Below, one piece after another: positions 9,465 to 18,162 of a stretch of 64,000 nucleotides of DNA. The position numbers and the translations under genes are program-made. Origin of the DNA: JAPLDB01 sp038206355. Its GTDB lineage: Bacteria > Bacteroidota > Bacteroidia > AKYH767-A > 2013-40CM-41-45. Positions within the stretch are counted from its first letter, which is position 1; each line of letters begins with the position of its first letter. The DNA lies in NCBI GenBank assembly GCA_038206355.1, contig JBBRAY010000018.1:1-64000 (forward strand), read 5' to 3'. The notes beneath the pieces are model-generated. The model was not told the origin of the DNA and did no database searches. It saw only the letters and a program-made list of their open reading frames with translations.

Positions 9465-11456
9465 TCAGACCGGAAGCGAAATTACAAATTGTGTGTATTC
9501 ATTTATCCTGCTATCCACCGTGATTTCTCCTCCGTGACTCTGTATAATATCGTAGCAAATACTCAACCCTAAACCTGTTCCTTCCCCGGTTGGCTTGGTT
9601 GTAAAAAAAGGTTCAAATATTTTTTCTCTGATATTTTCCGGAATGCCTGTACCATTGTCCCGGATAACGATTTCAATATGATTCTCCTTTAACAACGTAA
9701 ATATTTCAACTTTAGGCCGGTACTTTTCAAGGTCTATACCTTCTATATCGGTTCTTTTTTTGACGGCGTAAAAAGCATTCGTGCATAAATTTAATATGAC
9801 GCGTGAAAAATCCTGAGGGATGATGTTTAATTTAGGTAGGTGAGGCGAAAGTGATTTTACTTTTTCGCTGTTGAAGCCTGATTCTTTACTTCTCATCCCA
9901 TGAAATGAAAGATCAATAAATTCATCGCATATTCTGTTGACGTCAGTAAGTTGCTTTTCACCCAGACCGCTGCGTGAATGTTGCAGCATGCTTTTTACAA
10001 TGTTGTCGGCACGCTTTCCGTGTAAAGAAATTTTATTAAGGTTAGCTTTCAGATCGTCAAGAATTTCATTCCGTTCTTCTTCTGAAGTAATTATTTTAAT
10101 TTCATCAATCAATTCAAGTGAGAGATCAGAAAAATTATTTACAAAGTTCAGCGGGTTTTTTATTTCATGCGCAATTCCTGCAGTCAGTGAGCCCAGCGAA
10201 GCGAGTTTTTCCTGTTGCACCAGTTGCTGCTGCGTTGCTTTCAGATTGTCGTAGGCCTCTGTGAGTTGTTTTGCACTCTTCTGTTTTAACCTGGACCGGT
10301 TCATGATAACCAGCAAGAGGACGATCAGCAATATTATTCCGACGATAAATGCATACTGCAGTATTTTCTGTTTTTGTATTTGCGCATTTGAAATGGCTTC
10401 TTCTTTTTCCTGTTTTAGCTTTCTGTCATTCAGTTCTTTTTCAAACATGAATTTACTTTTCGATTCAGCAACACGCTGCGCCACACTGTTGTTGAAAATC
10501 GAGTCCTTCATTTCCTTAAGTTCCTTCATGTACAGGTATGCATTTACATAATCTTTCTTCAGATAATATGCTTTATTGAGTGTATTTACTGATTCAATGA
10601 TCGTAATTTCATCGCCCGCTTTTCTTCCAAGACGATAGCTTATCGAAGCATAACGGATGGCCTCGGGAATATTATTCAATTTAAGATGAGCCGTTGACAA
10701 AAATGAGAATGGCCTTCCAAAGATTGCACTGTCACTCTCCTGTGGTATCATATTGATGGCCTTATGTAGATAATACATCCCGGTGTCGATCTCATCTATG
10801 TTTAAATACATCTTACCGAGATAGATATAACATTCCGTTTTGCCATGGTTGTTTCCGGTTAAATTGTAATCGTTTAATGCCCTGGCGAAATATGTTTTTG
10901 CCTCTTCAATCCGATTCAACTCTGAATAGGAAATTGCCGTCAGATAAATAGCCGTCGCCCTGATGTTGGGGTCGTCTTTAGCAAATGAAATCGCCTGTTG
11001 CAGGTTCTTTATGGCATCATCATAATAAAGGAGGATGAAACTAACGACACCAAGCTGAAGGAAGGATTTTGAAATGCCGTTGCTATCGTTGATTTTTTCA
11101 AAGTTGTACAACCCTTCAAGAAGATCAGAAGTTGCTACGGCATATTTATTAGTTGCAGAAATTTCATGTCTGCCTTTGTTCAGGAATGCAGTGCCCAACC
11201 CTTTGTAATATCCAAGCTGTTTACTTAGTAATATAGACTGTGCATTGTATCGGGCTGCCTCCTCCGAATACTTTCTTCCGACTTCTTCCCAATGAGCGTT
11301 CGTCAGCTCATTCAAAAGAATAACCTTTAACGTATCATTCCCTGAATTTTCCAGTGCCTTTGTTAATGAATCAATATTCTCTGAAACATTTTCCTGAGCA
11401 AAAGCATAAATCCGGAAAAGTGATAAGCAAAATAAAAGAGCTATTCTTTTCATCAT
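9465..11456 (-). CDS. TPR-repeat sensor histidine kinase
   Basis: I chose the ATG at 11456 (product of 663 residues, MMKRIALLFCLSLFRIYAFA) because a signal peptide starts there; a GTG 15 bases upstream is the alternative. The periplasmic part consists of tetratricopeptide repeats (about residues 30-330). A coiled coil and one membrane span (FIVGIILLIVLLLVIM) follow, then the kinase core: H-box GIAHEIKNPLNFVNNF with the phosphoacceptor at His430, and an HATPase domain with NLCTNAFYAV, DNGTGIP and GTGLGLSI. This is the common Bacteroidota layout of TPR sensor kinases. No response regulator gene is adjacent, so the kinase is an orphan in this window. The signal is unknown. Confidence 0.92.
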   Translation of the reverse strand: MMKRIALLFCLSLFRIYAFAQENVSENIDSLTKALENSGNDTLKVILLNELTNAHWEEVGRKYSEEAARYNAQSILLSKQLGYYKGLGTAFLNKGRHEISATNKYAVATSDLLEGLYNFEKINDSNGISKSFLQLGVVSFILLYYDDAIKNLQQAISFAKDDPNIRATAIYLTAISYSELNRIEEAKTYFARALNDYNLTGNNHGKTECYIYLGKMYLNIDEIDTGMYYLHKAINMIPQESDSAIFGRPFSFLSTAHLKLNNIPEAIRYASISYRLGRKAGDEITIIESVNTLNKAYYLKKDYVNAYLYMKELKEMKDSIFNNSVAQRVAESKSKFMFEKELNDRKLKQEKEEAISNAQIQKQKILQYAFIVGIILLIVLLLVIMNRSRLKQKSAKQLTEAYDNLKATQQQLVQQEKLASLGSLTAGIAHEIKNPLNFVNNFSDLSLELIDEIKIITSEEERNEILDDLKANLNKISLHGKRADNIVKSMLQHSRSGLGEKQLTDVNRICDEFIDLSFHGMRSKESGFNSEKVKSLSPHLPKLNIIPQDFSRVILNLCTNAFYAVKKRTDIEGIDLEKYRPKVEIFTLLKENHIEIVIRDNGTGIPENIREKIFEPFFTTKPTGEGTGLGLSICYDIIQSHGGEITVDSRINEYTQFVISLPV

Positions 11457-11546
11457 GTAGGACTGCGACACGAAAATTTTATTTTTCGAAGCCGCCTTTT
11501 CTCTCTGAATATCGGGTGATAAATCCTTATTCAGTATTAAAAAATA

Positions 11547-11984
11547 TTACTTAACAAGGTTTCCGCAAACAGTAGGACAAATCGATTCGGTCACAAAAAT
11601 ATTTGAAGGGACTTTCTGGTCGATTCCATTTTCCACAGCCGTTCCCGGTTCAACGATGAGGTTAAATGTTTCTCCTTTATCGTTAGAGCCCATATACCAG
11701 TAAATACCTTTTGCTTCAGGATCTGCTGTGAACATTGCATCCAGCGCCAGTTTGCTTAAGTAGCCGCCTTTTTGACCACTTGTGGCTTTCCATTTTGGAA
11801 AATTACTGATGAGCGCCTGTGCGTCCTCTGCAGTGATTGTTTTTCCACCGCCGGTTTCATCTCCGGTAATCGGTTGAATGTTCTTCCCGGGACTGATAAA
11901 AGAAAATAATGTTACGGCAATTAATGCAATGGCCGCCCCGGTGAGTTGGTTTACAATTCTGGAGTTTATAAAGGAAGTATTCAT
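11547..11984 (-). CDS. Hypothetical membrane-anchored protein
   Basis: This 145-residue product has a strong hydrophobic segment at about residues 14-31 (TGAAIALIAVTLFSFI), acting as signal anchor or signal peptide. A Gly-rich linker follows, then a small soluble domain with paired cysteines near the end (SICPTVCGNLVK). I do not recognise the family. The two C-terminal cysteines, three residues apart, could form a disulfide or bind metal; this is inference. It follows the kinase gene's promoter side and is read in the same direction, about 90 bases upstream of it. Confidence 0.65.
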   Translation of the reverse strand: MNTSFINSRIVNQLTGAAIALIAVTLFSFISPGKNIQPITGDETGGGKTITAEDAQALISNFPKWKATSGQKGGYLSKLALDAMFTADPEAKGIYWYMGSNDKGETFNLIVEPGTAVENGIDQKVPSNIFVTESICPTVCGNLVK

Positions 11985-12143
11985 AATAGTTTTTGGTTAA
12001 GCTAAATTTACTGACCGCAAATTATTCAGATTTGGCTAATAAAAAAATATTTTTTGACGTGCATGTCAATCATTGTCCATGAAAGGAACCAATTGTGGAT
12101 TTTTTTTCGAATGCTAAAGGCGGGTACTAAAATGTGAGTAGTC

Positions 12144-12662
12144 TTAGACGCTCTTTACCTTATCCCATTTTTTAATCTGCCAGTCTACCGTAGTGGTACA
12201 GAGGTGATTTTGCAACACGTCATAGACGTCTACTGTATTATGAAAAAGGATGGAATCAGCTTTACCCAGCGGAAGGAGGATGTTATTTTCAATTATTTCC
12301 TTGCTGATGCGATGAGAAATAACAACATCCATTTTTGCCTGATAATGGTAGGTGATGCTGATGTTTTTCATGATCAATCTGTAATCCGTTCCGATGCATA
12401 GCAGGAGAGAAATACCACTGGAATATTCAGCAGCAGTTGCAAGTGCGCAGGCATGAATACCCTTTAAATGATTCAGGTTTTTTCTTCTGTAGGGGAGACG
12501 AACATCAACTCCTCCTTCATGAACCCCGGAAATTTTAATCCGGTGTGGTTTGTTAAACGGAATGGCAAAACCAAGAATTGTATTGAGCAGAAACAAATAG
12601 AATCCTGAGTGCTTCGCTTTTTCGAAAATGAGGAGTATTCTTTTCATCGATTTTTTTTTCAT
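12144..12662 (-). CDS. Hotdog-fold protein, DUF4442 type (thioesterase-like)
   Basis: The 172-residue product contains NHLKGIHACALATAAEYSSG, the characteristic motif of the DUF4442/PaaI-like hotdog family, in which members bind or hydrolyse acyl-CoA thioesters. The N-terminus (residues 1-35) is longer and more hydrophobic than the core hotdog fold, as is usual for DUF4442. The start codon overlaps the stop of the nitronate monooxygenase gene by four bases, so the two are translationally coupled in one operon. The actual acyl substrate cannot be told from sequence, and an enzymatic role is inferred from fold only. Confidence 0.8.
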   Translation of the reverse strand: MKKKSMKRILLIFEKAKHSGFYLFLLNTILGFAIPFNKPHRIKISGVHEGGVDVRLPYRRKNLNHLKGIHACALATAAEYSSGISLLLCIGTDYRLIMKNISITYHYQAKMDVVISHRISKEIIENNILLPLGKADSILFHNTVDVYDVLQNHLCTTTVDWQIKKWDKVKSV

Positions 12663-13672
12663 TTCAAATTCAACCTGAAGTTATCATACGCATCACTGCA
12701 TTCCTGCATCAGGTCGTTCACAATTTCCTTTACCGTTTTAATATCGGAGATCATCTCAACGCTTTGTCCTGCGCACCATAACTTATGGTAATTACCGGGC
12801 TTCACGGCATCTTCGAGCCAGTTCATCCCGCGTTTTGCAACGAGCATCTTGAAGTATTTTTTCGTTCTCGGATTGCGACTCATATACCGCTCAAATCCAT
12901 TCTGGTGCAGCCCGATTTTTTGTGCATATGAAGTATTGATAATCGTACACGGTGTACCACTGATGCGGTCCGTCATCACTATGTTTTCCATATGCGCATT
13001 CACTACTTCATTTTTGTAATCTTCAGTAACACTTGCTTCTGTGCAGGCAATAAAGCGCGTACCGATATAACCTGCATCAGCACCGGAAGTAAGCACACTC
13101 AATAAACTACTGCCATGAGAAATTCCTCCGGCAGCAAGAACTACTTTATCCGGAAAATGCTTTTTCAATGTTGCAGTTAACAGCATCAGGGGATTAGGAC
13201 CTGCATGTCCGCCGGCACCTTGTCCGACAGCAACAAATCCATCGCAGTTATTGTCATAACACTTCTTTGCATGTTCAATATTTGTTACATCACAATATAC
13301 TTTCGCACCATATCCATGAGCCGCTTCAATCGTTTGCTTCGGATTGCCAAGTGAGGTTATGTAAACCGGTACTTTTTGTTCCACACATATTTTCAGGTGT
13401 TTCTCAAAGTAAATGTTGGAGCGCTGCACAATGAGATTGACTCCGTAATTTCCGGGATGCCCTTTTCGCTCAGCAAGCAAACTATTGAGTGATCCGAGAA
13501 TATTTTTTAAGTCTTCCTCTTTCCTGTAATTAAGTGAAGGAAAGCATCCTAGAATTCCTGCTTCTATACTCTGTTTGAGCATTGATTCATTTGTAACCAG
13601 GAACATGGGAGCCATCACCACCGGATAACGGAGGTTGAGGTCTTTCATCAATTGATTTTGAAAATTGATCAT
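12659..13672 (-). CDS. Nitronate monooxygenase (2-nitropropane dioxygenase family)
   Basis: The 337-residue product is a full-length FMN-dependent TIM barrel of the nitronate monooxygenase family, which oxidises alkyl nitronates to carbonyl compounds and nitrite. Landmarks are YPVVMAPMFLVTN at the N-terminus, the FMN-phosphate/active-site loop GFVAVGQGAGGHAG at about residues 145-158, VVLAAGGISHGSSLL, and ADAGYIGTRFIAC. A TATTTTCG promoter-like element lies 30 bases upstream of the ATG. It is coupled by ATGA overlap to the hotdog-protein gene. The family also contains enoyl-ACP reductase II (FabK)-like enzymes, which is the main alternative, but the sequence looks like class I/II nitronate monooxygenases. 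Confidence 0.88.
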   Translation of the reverse strand: MINFQNQLMKDLNLRYPVVMAPMFLVTNESMLKQSIEAGILGCFPSLNYRKEEDLKNILGSLNSLLAERKGHPGNYGVNLIVQRSNIYFEKHLKICVEQKVPVYITSLGNPKQTIEAAHGYGAKVYCDVTNIEHAKKCYDNNCDGFVAVGQGAGGHAGPNPLMLLTATLKKHFPDKVVLAAGGISHGSSLLSVLTSGADAGYIGTRFIACTEASVTEDYKNEVVNAHMENIVMTDRISGTPCTIINTSYAQKIGLHQNGFERYMSRNPRTKKYFKMLVAKRGMNWLEDAVKPGNYHKLWCAGQSVEMISDIKTVKEIVNDLMQECSDAYDNFRLNLK

Positions 13673-13701
13673 AGGGATTGTTATCGCTTTGGCGACATTG
13701 G

Positions 13702-13709
13702 CGAAAATA
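13702..13709 (-). promoter_or_regulatory. Promoter element TATTTTCG (TAnnTTCG form)
   Basis: On the reverse strand TATTTTCG, one base from TAnnTTTG, lies about 30 bases upstream of the nitronate monooxygenase start. The same TAnnTTCG form recurs ahead of two other minus-strand genes in this window. Confidence 0.4.
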
Positions 13710-13894
13710 GGTGATTACACAAGCCGTAAAACGTGGTATATCATCAGTAAATGACGGGTGAATGTTCATTTAGTCTGCGCAAATGTTAATTTGTCCCGTT
13801 GAAAGAAATAGCTCTGAAATTCGGGTGCAACTTGTTATTGTTTCCGGTTTGTCATAAAATTTGAAAATCCTTGGGATTAATTTCTTTGTTTTAC

Positions 13895-13902
13895 TATATT
13901 TG
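13895..13902 (+). promoter_or_regulatory. Promoter element TATATTTG
   Basis: TATATTTG matches TAnnTTTG and lies 21 bases before the ATG at 13924. Its position favours that ATG over the in-frame TTG at 13861, which lies upstream of this element. Confidence 0.55.
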
Positions 13903-13923
13903 TTTTGCGGAATTACCCGTGCC

Positions 13924-16719
13924 ATGAAAAAAATTTTCACCTTTTTTTTATTTATTCTCAACGTTCAGTGGCTATTTGCGTCTCATATTGTTGGTGGTGA
14001 AATGTATTATCATTTTATCGGGAACGATCAATATGAAATTACGCTTGATGTTTACCGGGATTGTTTTTACGGAGAAACGGGTTATGACGATGAAGCAGCC
14101 CTTGGTATCTTTGACAGTCAGGGCAATCTTATTCAGAATGTATTGGTGCCGGTAAATGATTCGGATTTTGTACCCAATGCCATCAATACACCCTGCCTGC
14201 TTCCTCCTTTAAATGTATGTGTTAAGGTAGCGCATTATTATACAACCCTTACGCTGCAACCCATTGCAGGAGGTTACATCATTGCATACCAGCGTTGCTG
14301 TAGAAATTATTCTTGTGTGAATATTTTTCAATTTACAGGTGCAACTTATACTGCTGTAATCCCTGACCAGCAGTATGCAAATGATGACAACCCTGTTTTC
14401 AATAATTTACCTCCGACGTTTATTTGCGCCAATGCACCATTTACATTTGATCATTCAGCAACAGATTTTAACGGAGACTCTCTTGTTTATTCGTTGTACA
14501 CTCCTTATGACGGCGCCGACGACATTATTCCCCGCCCGACAGTACCTTCAGCTCCACCATATATCCCTATCGTATTTCAGGCTCCGTATTCCATCTCTGA
14601 TGTAATGGGAGGGGTACCACTTGCGATTAATTCTAATACCGGAATTCTTACTGCTACCCCCTCTGATCCCGGTCAATACGTATATGGTATCCTTGTGCAG
14701 GAATACAGAAACGGAGTTTTAATAGGGGAGTCAAGAAGAGACTTTCAGGTGAATGTTACCTATTGTGACAACTATACTGTCGCATCTATCTTTTCACCTA
14801 CCATTGTATGCGGTACACTGGAAGCAAGTTTTTTGAATACAAGTTATGGCGCTGCAACATATTACTGGACCTTTGGCGATCCCACATCAGTGAACGATAC
14901 GTCCAGTCTGAAGGACCCGACCTATATGTATCCTGATACCGGCACATATCCATTGGTGCTGGTAGCTTATGCGGCAAATCCAAATTGTAACGATACCGCA
15001 TTCGGTGAAGCAAGGGTTTATCCGGCCTTCTTTACAAAGTTTGGAGTATCATCACACCCATGTACCAACGCGTTTCAGTTTATTGATTCTTCTTACAGCA
15101 ATAATTCCAATCCCAACTATTGGTTATGGGACTTCGGTGACAATCAACTTTCCTACGCACAGAATCCATCTCATCAGTATGCCTCCTGGGGAAACTTTAC
15201 GGTTACACTCATTGCTTCTTCCGACTCCGGATGCACTGATACGGCTTTTGTAAATGTTGATGTGGACCCTGTGCCTGTCAGTGCTTTTAATTTTTCACTG
15301 GATACCTGTGCGCATACAGTATCCTTTTTCAATGCTTCTTTGGATGCAAACAATTACGAATGGAGTTTTGGTGACAATAACACCAGCATTGAATCAGATC
15401 CTGTTCATGTTTATATGACTGATGGTAATATAACTGCTTACCTCATTGCTGTGAACGACAGTGGGTGTTCTGATACTGCGCAGGTAACTTTCAATCTGCC
15501 AATCGTTCCCATCGCTGACTTTACCTGGAGTGTAGACGACTGCGATTCGTTGGTCCGTTTTCAAAACCTGAGCGTAAATGCACCGAATTTCGTATGGGCA
15601 TTCGGAGACAATTCTCTTGCTTATAACCATGACCCCGTGCATCTTTATTTGCATTCAGGAGCTTATGCGGTGACGATGCGCGCACTGGGAACGAACCTCG
15701 TTTGTAATGACCAGATTGTTAAATATATTTATATTAATAAGAAGCCCGCAGCTGATTTCAGCATTGCTCTTGATACGTGTGGTTTTCTTATCCATGCCGT
15801 GAACCGGACACCGGATGGCAGTATTTACTACTGGAGTTTCTCTGATGGATTTACCGCCGAAGGGCAAGAAGCAATTCATGCTTTTAACTCTGATGGAATT
15901 GTTTCTGTCAGGCTCGTCGCTGAAAATGATTCCGGTTGTACTGATACTGCTTCGCTTTTTGCAACCATTCCGCCGTCGCCACGAAGTGATTTTATATGGT
16001 ATCATACCGATTGTGACTCACTGGTTACTTTTATAGAGCAATCCACCAATGCTGTTTCTTACCGCTGGTTGTTTGGCGACGGAGAGTCAAATGAAGATGC
16101 ACAGGCTGAACACATTTATCATATTGCAGGGGATATTCCTGTTGAGTTGATTTCAAAATCTCAATATGGATGCCCTGATACAGCCGGAAAAAATATTCAC
16201 ATCATTGTAAAAACACCGGCCGATTTTGAGGTGTTCCTCGATTCCTGTGCGGGAGAAGTTCATTTCAATAATCTTTCTCCAATTGCAGTTTATTATGACT
16301 GGAATTTCGGAGACCAGTCGGCGAGTACCGAAAAAAATCCGGTGCACACTTTTCCAAAAAACGGAGTTGAGTATATTGTTACTTTAACGGTGAATAAAGA
16401 ATCCAACTGTCAGGAATATATTCAGATGCCGTTGAAATACGAAGTCAACGAAGGTGAAATCATTCATATTCCGAATACCTTCACTCCCAATGGTGACGGA
16501 CTAAACGACGTATTTAACATGGCATTGTGGAAGCCATGCGATACCTATTCGATTAACATTTTCGACCGCTGGGGACACAATGTATATTCCAATAAAGATG
16601 CAGGGTCTATGGCCTGGGATGGAACCTTCCAAGGTCATGACGTGCAGGATGATGTTTACGTTTATGTTCTCGAAGGATTTGAGCTCCGGAAAACAGGTTA
16701 TGTACTTCTGATCCGGTAA
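13924..16719 (+). CDS. PKD-repeat surface protein with gliding-motility-type C-terminal domain
   Basis: The start at ATG 13924 gives a clean signal peptide (MKKIFTFFLFILNVQWLFAS) and about 931 residues. The mature N-terminus SHIVGGEMYYHFIGNDQYEI with VYRDC is a domain often found at the start of Bacteroidota adhesins; a related one starts the protein at 18163-20694. About seven PKD modules follow, each with a W-x-F-G-D core (for example YYWTFGDPTS, WLWDFGDN, YRWLFGDGES). The end, from HIPNTFTPNGDGLNDVF through FDRWGHNVYS to DDVYVYVLEG, is the gliding-motility/type B T9SS sorting domain. The product should be exported by T9SS and displayed or released. The ligand is unknown. Confidence 0.9.
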   Translation: MKKIFTFFLFILNVQWLFASHIVGGEMYYHFIGNDQYEITLDVYRDCFYGETGYDDEAALGIFDSQGNLIQNVLVPVNDSDFVPNAINTPCLLPPLNVCVKVAHYYTTLTLQPIAGGYIIAYQRCCRNYSCVNIFQFTGATYTAVIPDQQYANDDNPVFNNLPPTFICANAPFTFDHSATDFNGDSLVYSLYTPYDGADDIIPRPTVPSAPPYIPIVFQAPYSISDVMGGVPLAINSNTGILTATPSDPGQYVYGILVQEYRNGVLIGESRRDFQVNVTYCDNYTVASIFSPTIVCGTLEASFLNTSYGAATYYWTFGDPTSVNDTSSLKDPTYMYPDTGTYPLVLVAYAANPNCNDTAFGEARVYPAFFTKFGVSSHPCTNAFQFIDSSYSNNSNPNYWLWDFGDNQLSYAQNPSHQYASWGNFTVTLIASSDSGCTDTAFVNVDVDPVPVSAFNFSLDTCAHTVSFFNASLDANNYEWSFGDNNTSIESDPVHVYMTDGNITAYLIAVNDSGCSDTAQVTFNLPIVPIADFTWSVDDCDSLVRFQNLSVNAPNFVWAFGDNSLAYNHDPVHLYLHSGAYAVTMRALGTNLVCNDQIVKYIYINKKPAADFSIALDTCGFLIHAVNRTPDGSIYYWSFSDGFTAEGQEAIHAFNSDGIVSVRLVAENDSGCTDTASLFATIPPSPRSDFIWYHTDCDSLVTFIEQSTNAVSYRWLFGDGESNEDAQAEHIYHIAGDIPVELISKSQYGCPDTAGKNIHIIVKTPADFEVFLDSCAGEVHFNNLSPIAVYYDWNFGDQSASTEKNPVHTFPKNGVEYIVTLTVNKESNCQEYIQMPLKYEVNEGEIIHIPNTFTPNGDGLNDVFNMALWKPCDTYSINIFDRWGHNVYSNKDAGSMAWDGTFQGHDVQDDVYVYVLEGFELRKTGYVLLIR

Positions 16720-16786
16720 TTTTTCTATTCACACTGCTTTTGTTGAGAACATCATACAGGAAAAATAAAGCAGCCCTTCATTCATT

Positions 16787-16794
16787 TACTTTTG
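16787..16794 (+). promoter_or_regulatory. Promoter element TACTTTTG
   Basis: TACTTTTG lies 12 bases upstream of the ATG at 16807. It overlaps the TTG at 16792, which argues against TTG being the start of the aminotransferase gene. Confidence 0.55.
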
Positions 16795-16806
16795 CAGCAG
16801 TTGAAA

Positions 16807-17664
16807 ATGCCTGAATCACTCTATATTAATTTTAATGGCAGCATTGCAGATGCCGCACATCCATTGCTGATGCATACTAACCGTGCATTTCAATATGGTG
16901 ATGCTGTATTCGAAACGATCAGACTGATGAATGGCGAAATCCTTTTTTTTGACAAGCACCTTGCGCGATTGAAAAGGAGTATGGAATATTTGTCAATGCA
17001 ATGGCATGAGGATTTCACTTTTCAGCACTTACACCTGCTCATCCGCCACCTCGACCAGGTGAATAACCTCAGAGGTAACGGGCGTATACGTCTTGAAGTT
17101 TTCCGGAAAGATGGTGGCCTTTATACACCACTTTCCAATGAGGTGAATTATATAATTACAGCCGATGGGATGAATGAGCAGGAGTATCTCCTCAATGACA
17201 TCGGACTGCGCGTTGATTTATTTACTGAAATTACTAAACCACTGAATAAACTTTCCAACATTAAAAGCTCGAATGCAATGCTTTTTGTGCTGGCCGGATT
17301 ACACCGTCGGAAAACCGGGTTTGATGACATGCTGATACTTAATTCAGAAGGAAATATTTCAGAAGCTGTATCTTCAAATGTTTTTGTGGTGCAAAATGGT
17401 GAACTCAGCACGCCTTCACTGGATCAGGGATGTATAGCAGGGGTAATGCGGGAACGTATTATTGAGCTGATGAATGAAAAGGGTAAAAAATGTGTAGAAA
17501 AAAAAATAAGCCTTACTGATTTGTTGCAGTCAGACGAAGTATTTCTCACCAACGCAATCGGCGGAATCCGCTGGATAGGGGGGCTGCGAAATAAAAGGTA
17601 TTTCAATTCATTCAGCAAGACACTGATAAAAGGATTGACTGAAGTAACATTGAAAAAAGTTTAA
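16807..17664 (+). CDS. Class IV aminotransferase (branched-chain aminotransferase / aminodeoxychorismate lyase type)
   Basis: With the ATG at 16807 the product has 285 residues, the usual size of fold-type IV PLP enzymes. MHTNRAFQYGDAVFETIR near the N-terminus is the family opening, and a Lys in KLSNIKSSNAM is the probable PLP-binding lysine. SEAVSSNVFVV and CIAGVMRERII match the conserved SE-x-x-x-SN-F and G-x-x-R segments. Members include IlvE, D-amino acid transaminase and PabC (4-amino-4-deoxychorismate lyase); the sequence alone does not decide, though the short form and context-free location would fit a PabC-like role. The TTG 15 bases upstream was rejected because it overlaps the promoter element. 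Confidence 0.85.
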   Translation: MPESLYINFNGSIADAAHPLLMHTNRAFQYGDAVFETIRLMNGEILFFDKHLARLKRSMEYLSMQWHEDFTFQHLHLLIRHLDQVNNLRGNGRIRLEVFRKDGGLYTPLSNEVNYIITADGMNEQEYLLNDIGLRVDLFTEITKPLNKLSNIKSSNAMLFVLAGLHRRKTGFDDMLILNSEGNISEAVSSNVFVVQNGELSTPSLDQGCIAGVMRERIIELMNEKGKKCVEKKISLTDLLQSDEVFLTNAIGGIRWIGGLRNKRYFNSFSKTLIKGLTEVTLKKV

Positions 17665-17677
17665 AATAGTGTTGTCT

Positions 17678-18082
17678 TTACTTTACCGTTTTTTTTCTGA
17701 CACCGGAGATTTTAAGAATTAATTTCTGCTTTGCCTTTTCCTCATTTTTTTTCGCAGCATACTTTGTCAGCTTTTTTAGCAATTGAACCGGTACCGGTTT
17801 TTCATTGGGTATCCTGATGGTTCCCTTTGAGGTTTCATATGCTGAAAGCTGCGCGGCAAAATCTTTTGTCACCTGTGCACCGAAGAAAAAGGAATAATGC
17901 TTTTTAAACGCGGCATAAAATACCAGCATTCCATGATACCTGAAAGCCGGCATGCCGTAGCTGATTACTTCTTCTGCAGCGGGAATAGTTGATTTTACTG
18001 TTTGCCTGATTGTTTTCATCCTGACTTGTATTTCAGGAGACAATTCAGAAATATAATCTTTAAAAGACTTAGCTTTTTTCAT
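17678..18082 (-). CDS. DUF1801 family protein (YdhG-like)
   Basis: This 134-residue protein has the DUF1801 pattern: YISELSPEIQVRMKTIRQTV, then AEEVISYGMPAFRYHGMLVF, then a C-terminal segment where bulky aromatic residues surround a small beta-sheet (HYSFFFG) and end in a very basic tail. The family includes YdhG/frataxin-like proteins whose role in iron handling has been proposed but is not settled. It is convergent with the aminotransferase gene, with 13 bases between stop codons. No catalytic residues can be named. Confidence 0.82.
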   Translation of the reverse strand: MKKAKSFKDYISELSPEIQVRMKTIRQTVKSTIPAAEEVISYGMPAFRYHGMLVFYAAFKKHYSFFFGAQVTKDFAAQLSAYETSKGTIRIPNEKPVPVQLLKKLTKYAAKKNEEKAKQKLILKISGVRKKTVK

Positions 18083-18162
18083 GATTTTTTTTCAATGCAG
18101 TATTTCCTATCTTAATGGAACAATAAAACACAGTCAATTTCATAAATCAGGTAACAACGATT

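Noticed and set aside
13861..13923. TTG at 13861 as start of the PKD protein
   Set aside because: It lies upstream of the TATATTTG promoter element and would bury the signal peptide behind 21 extra residues.
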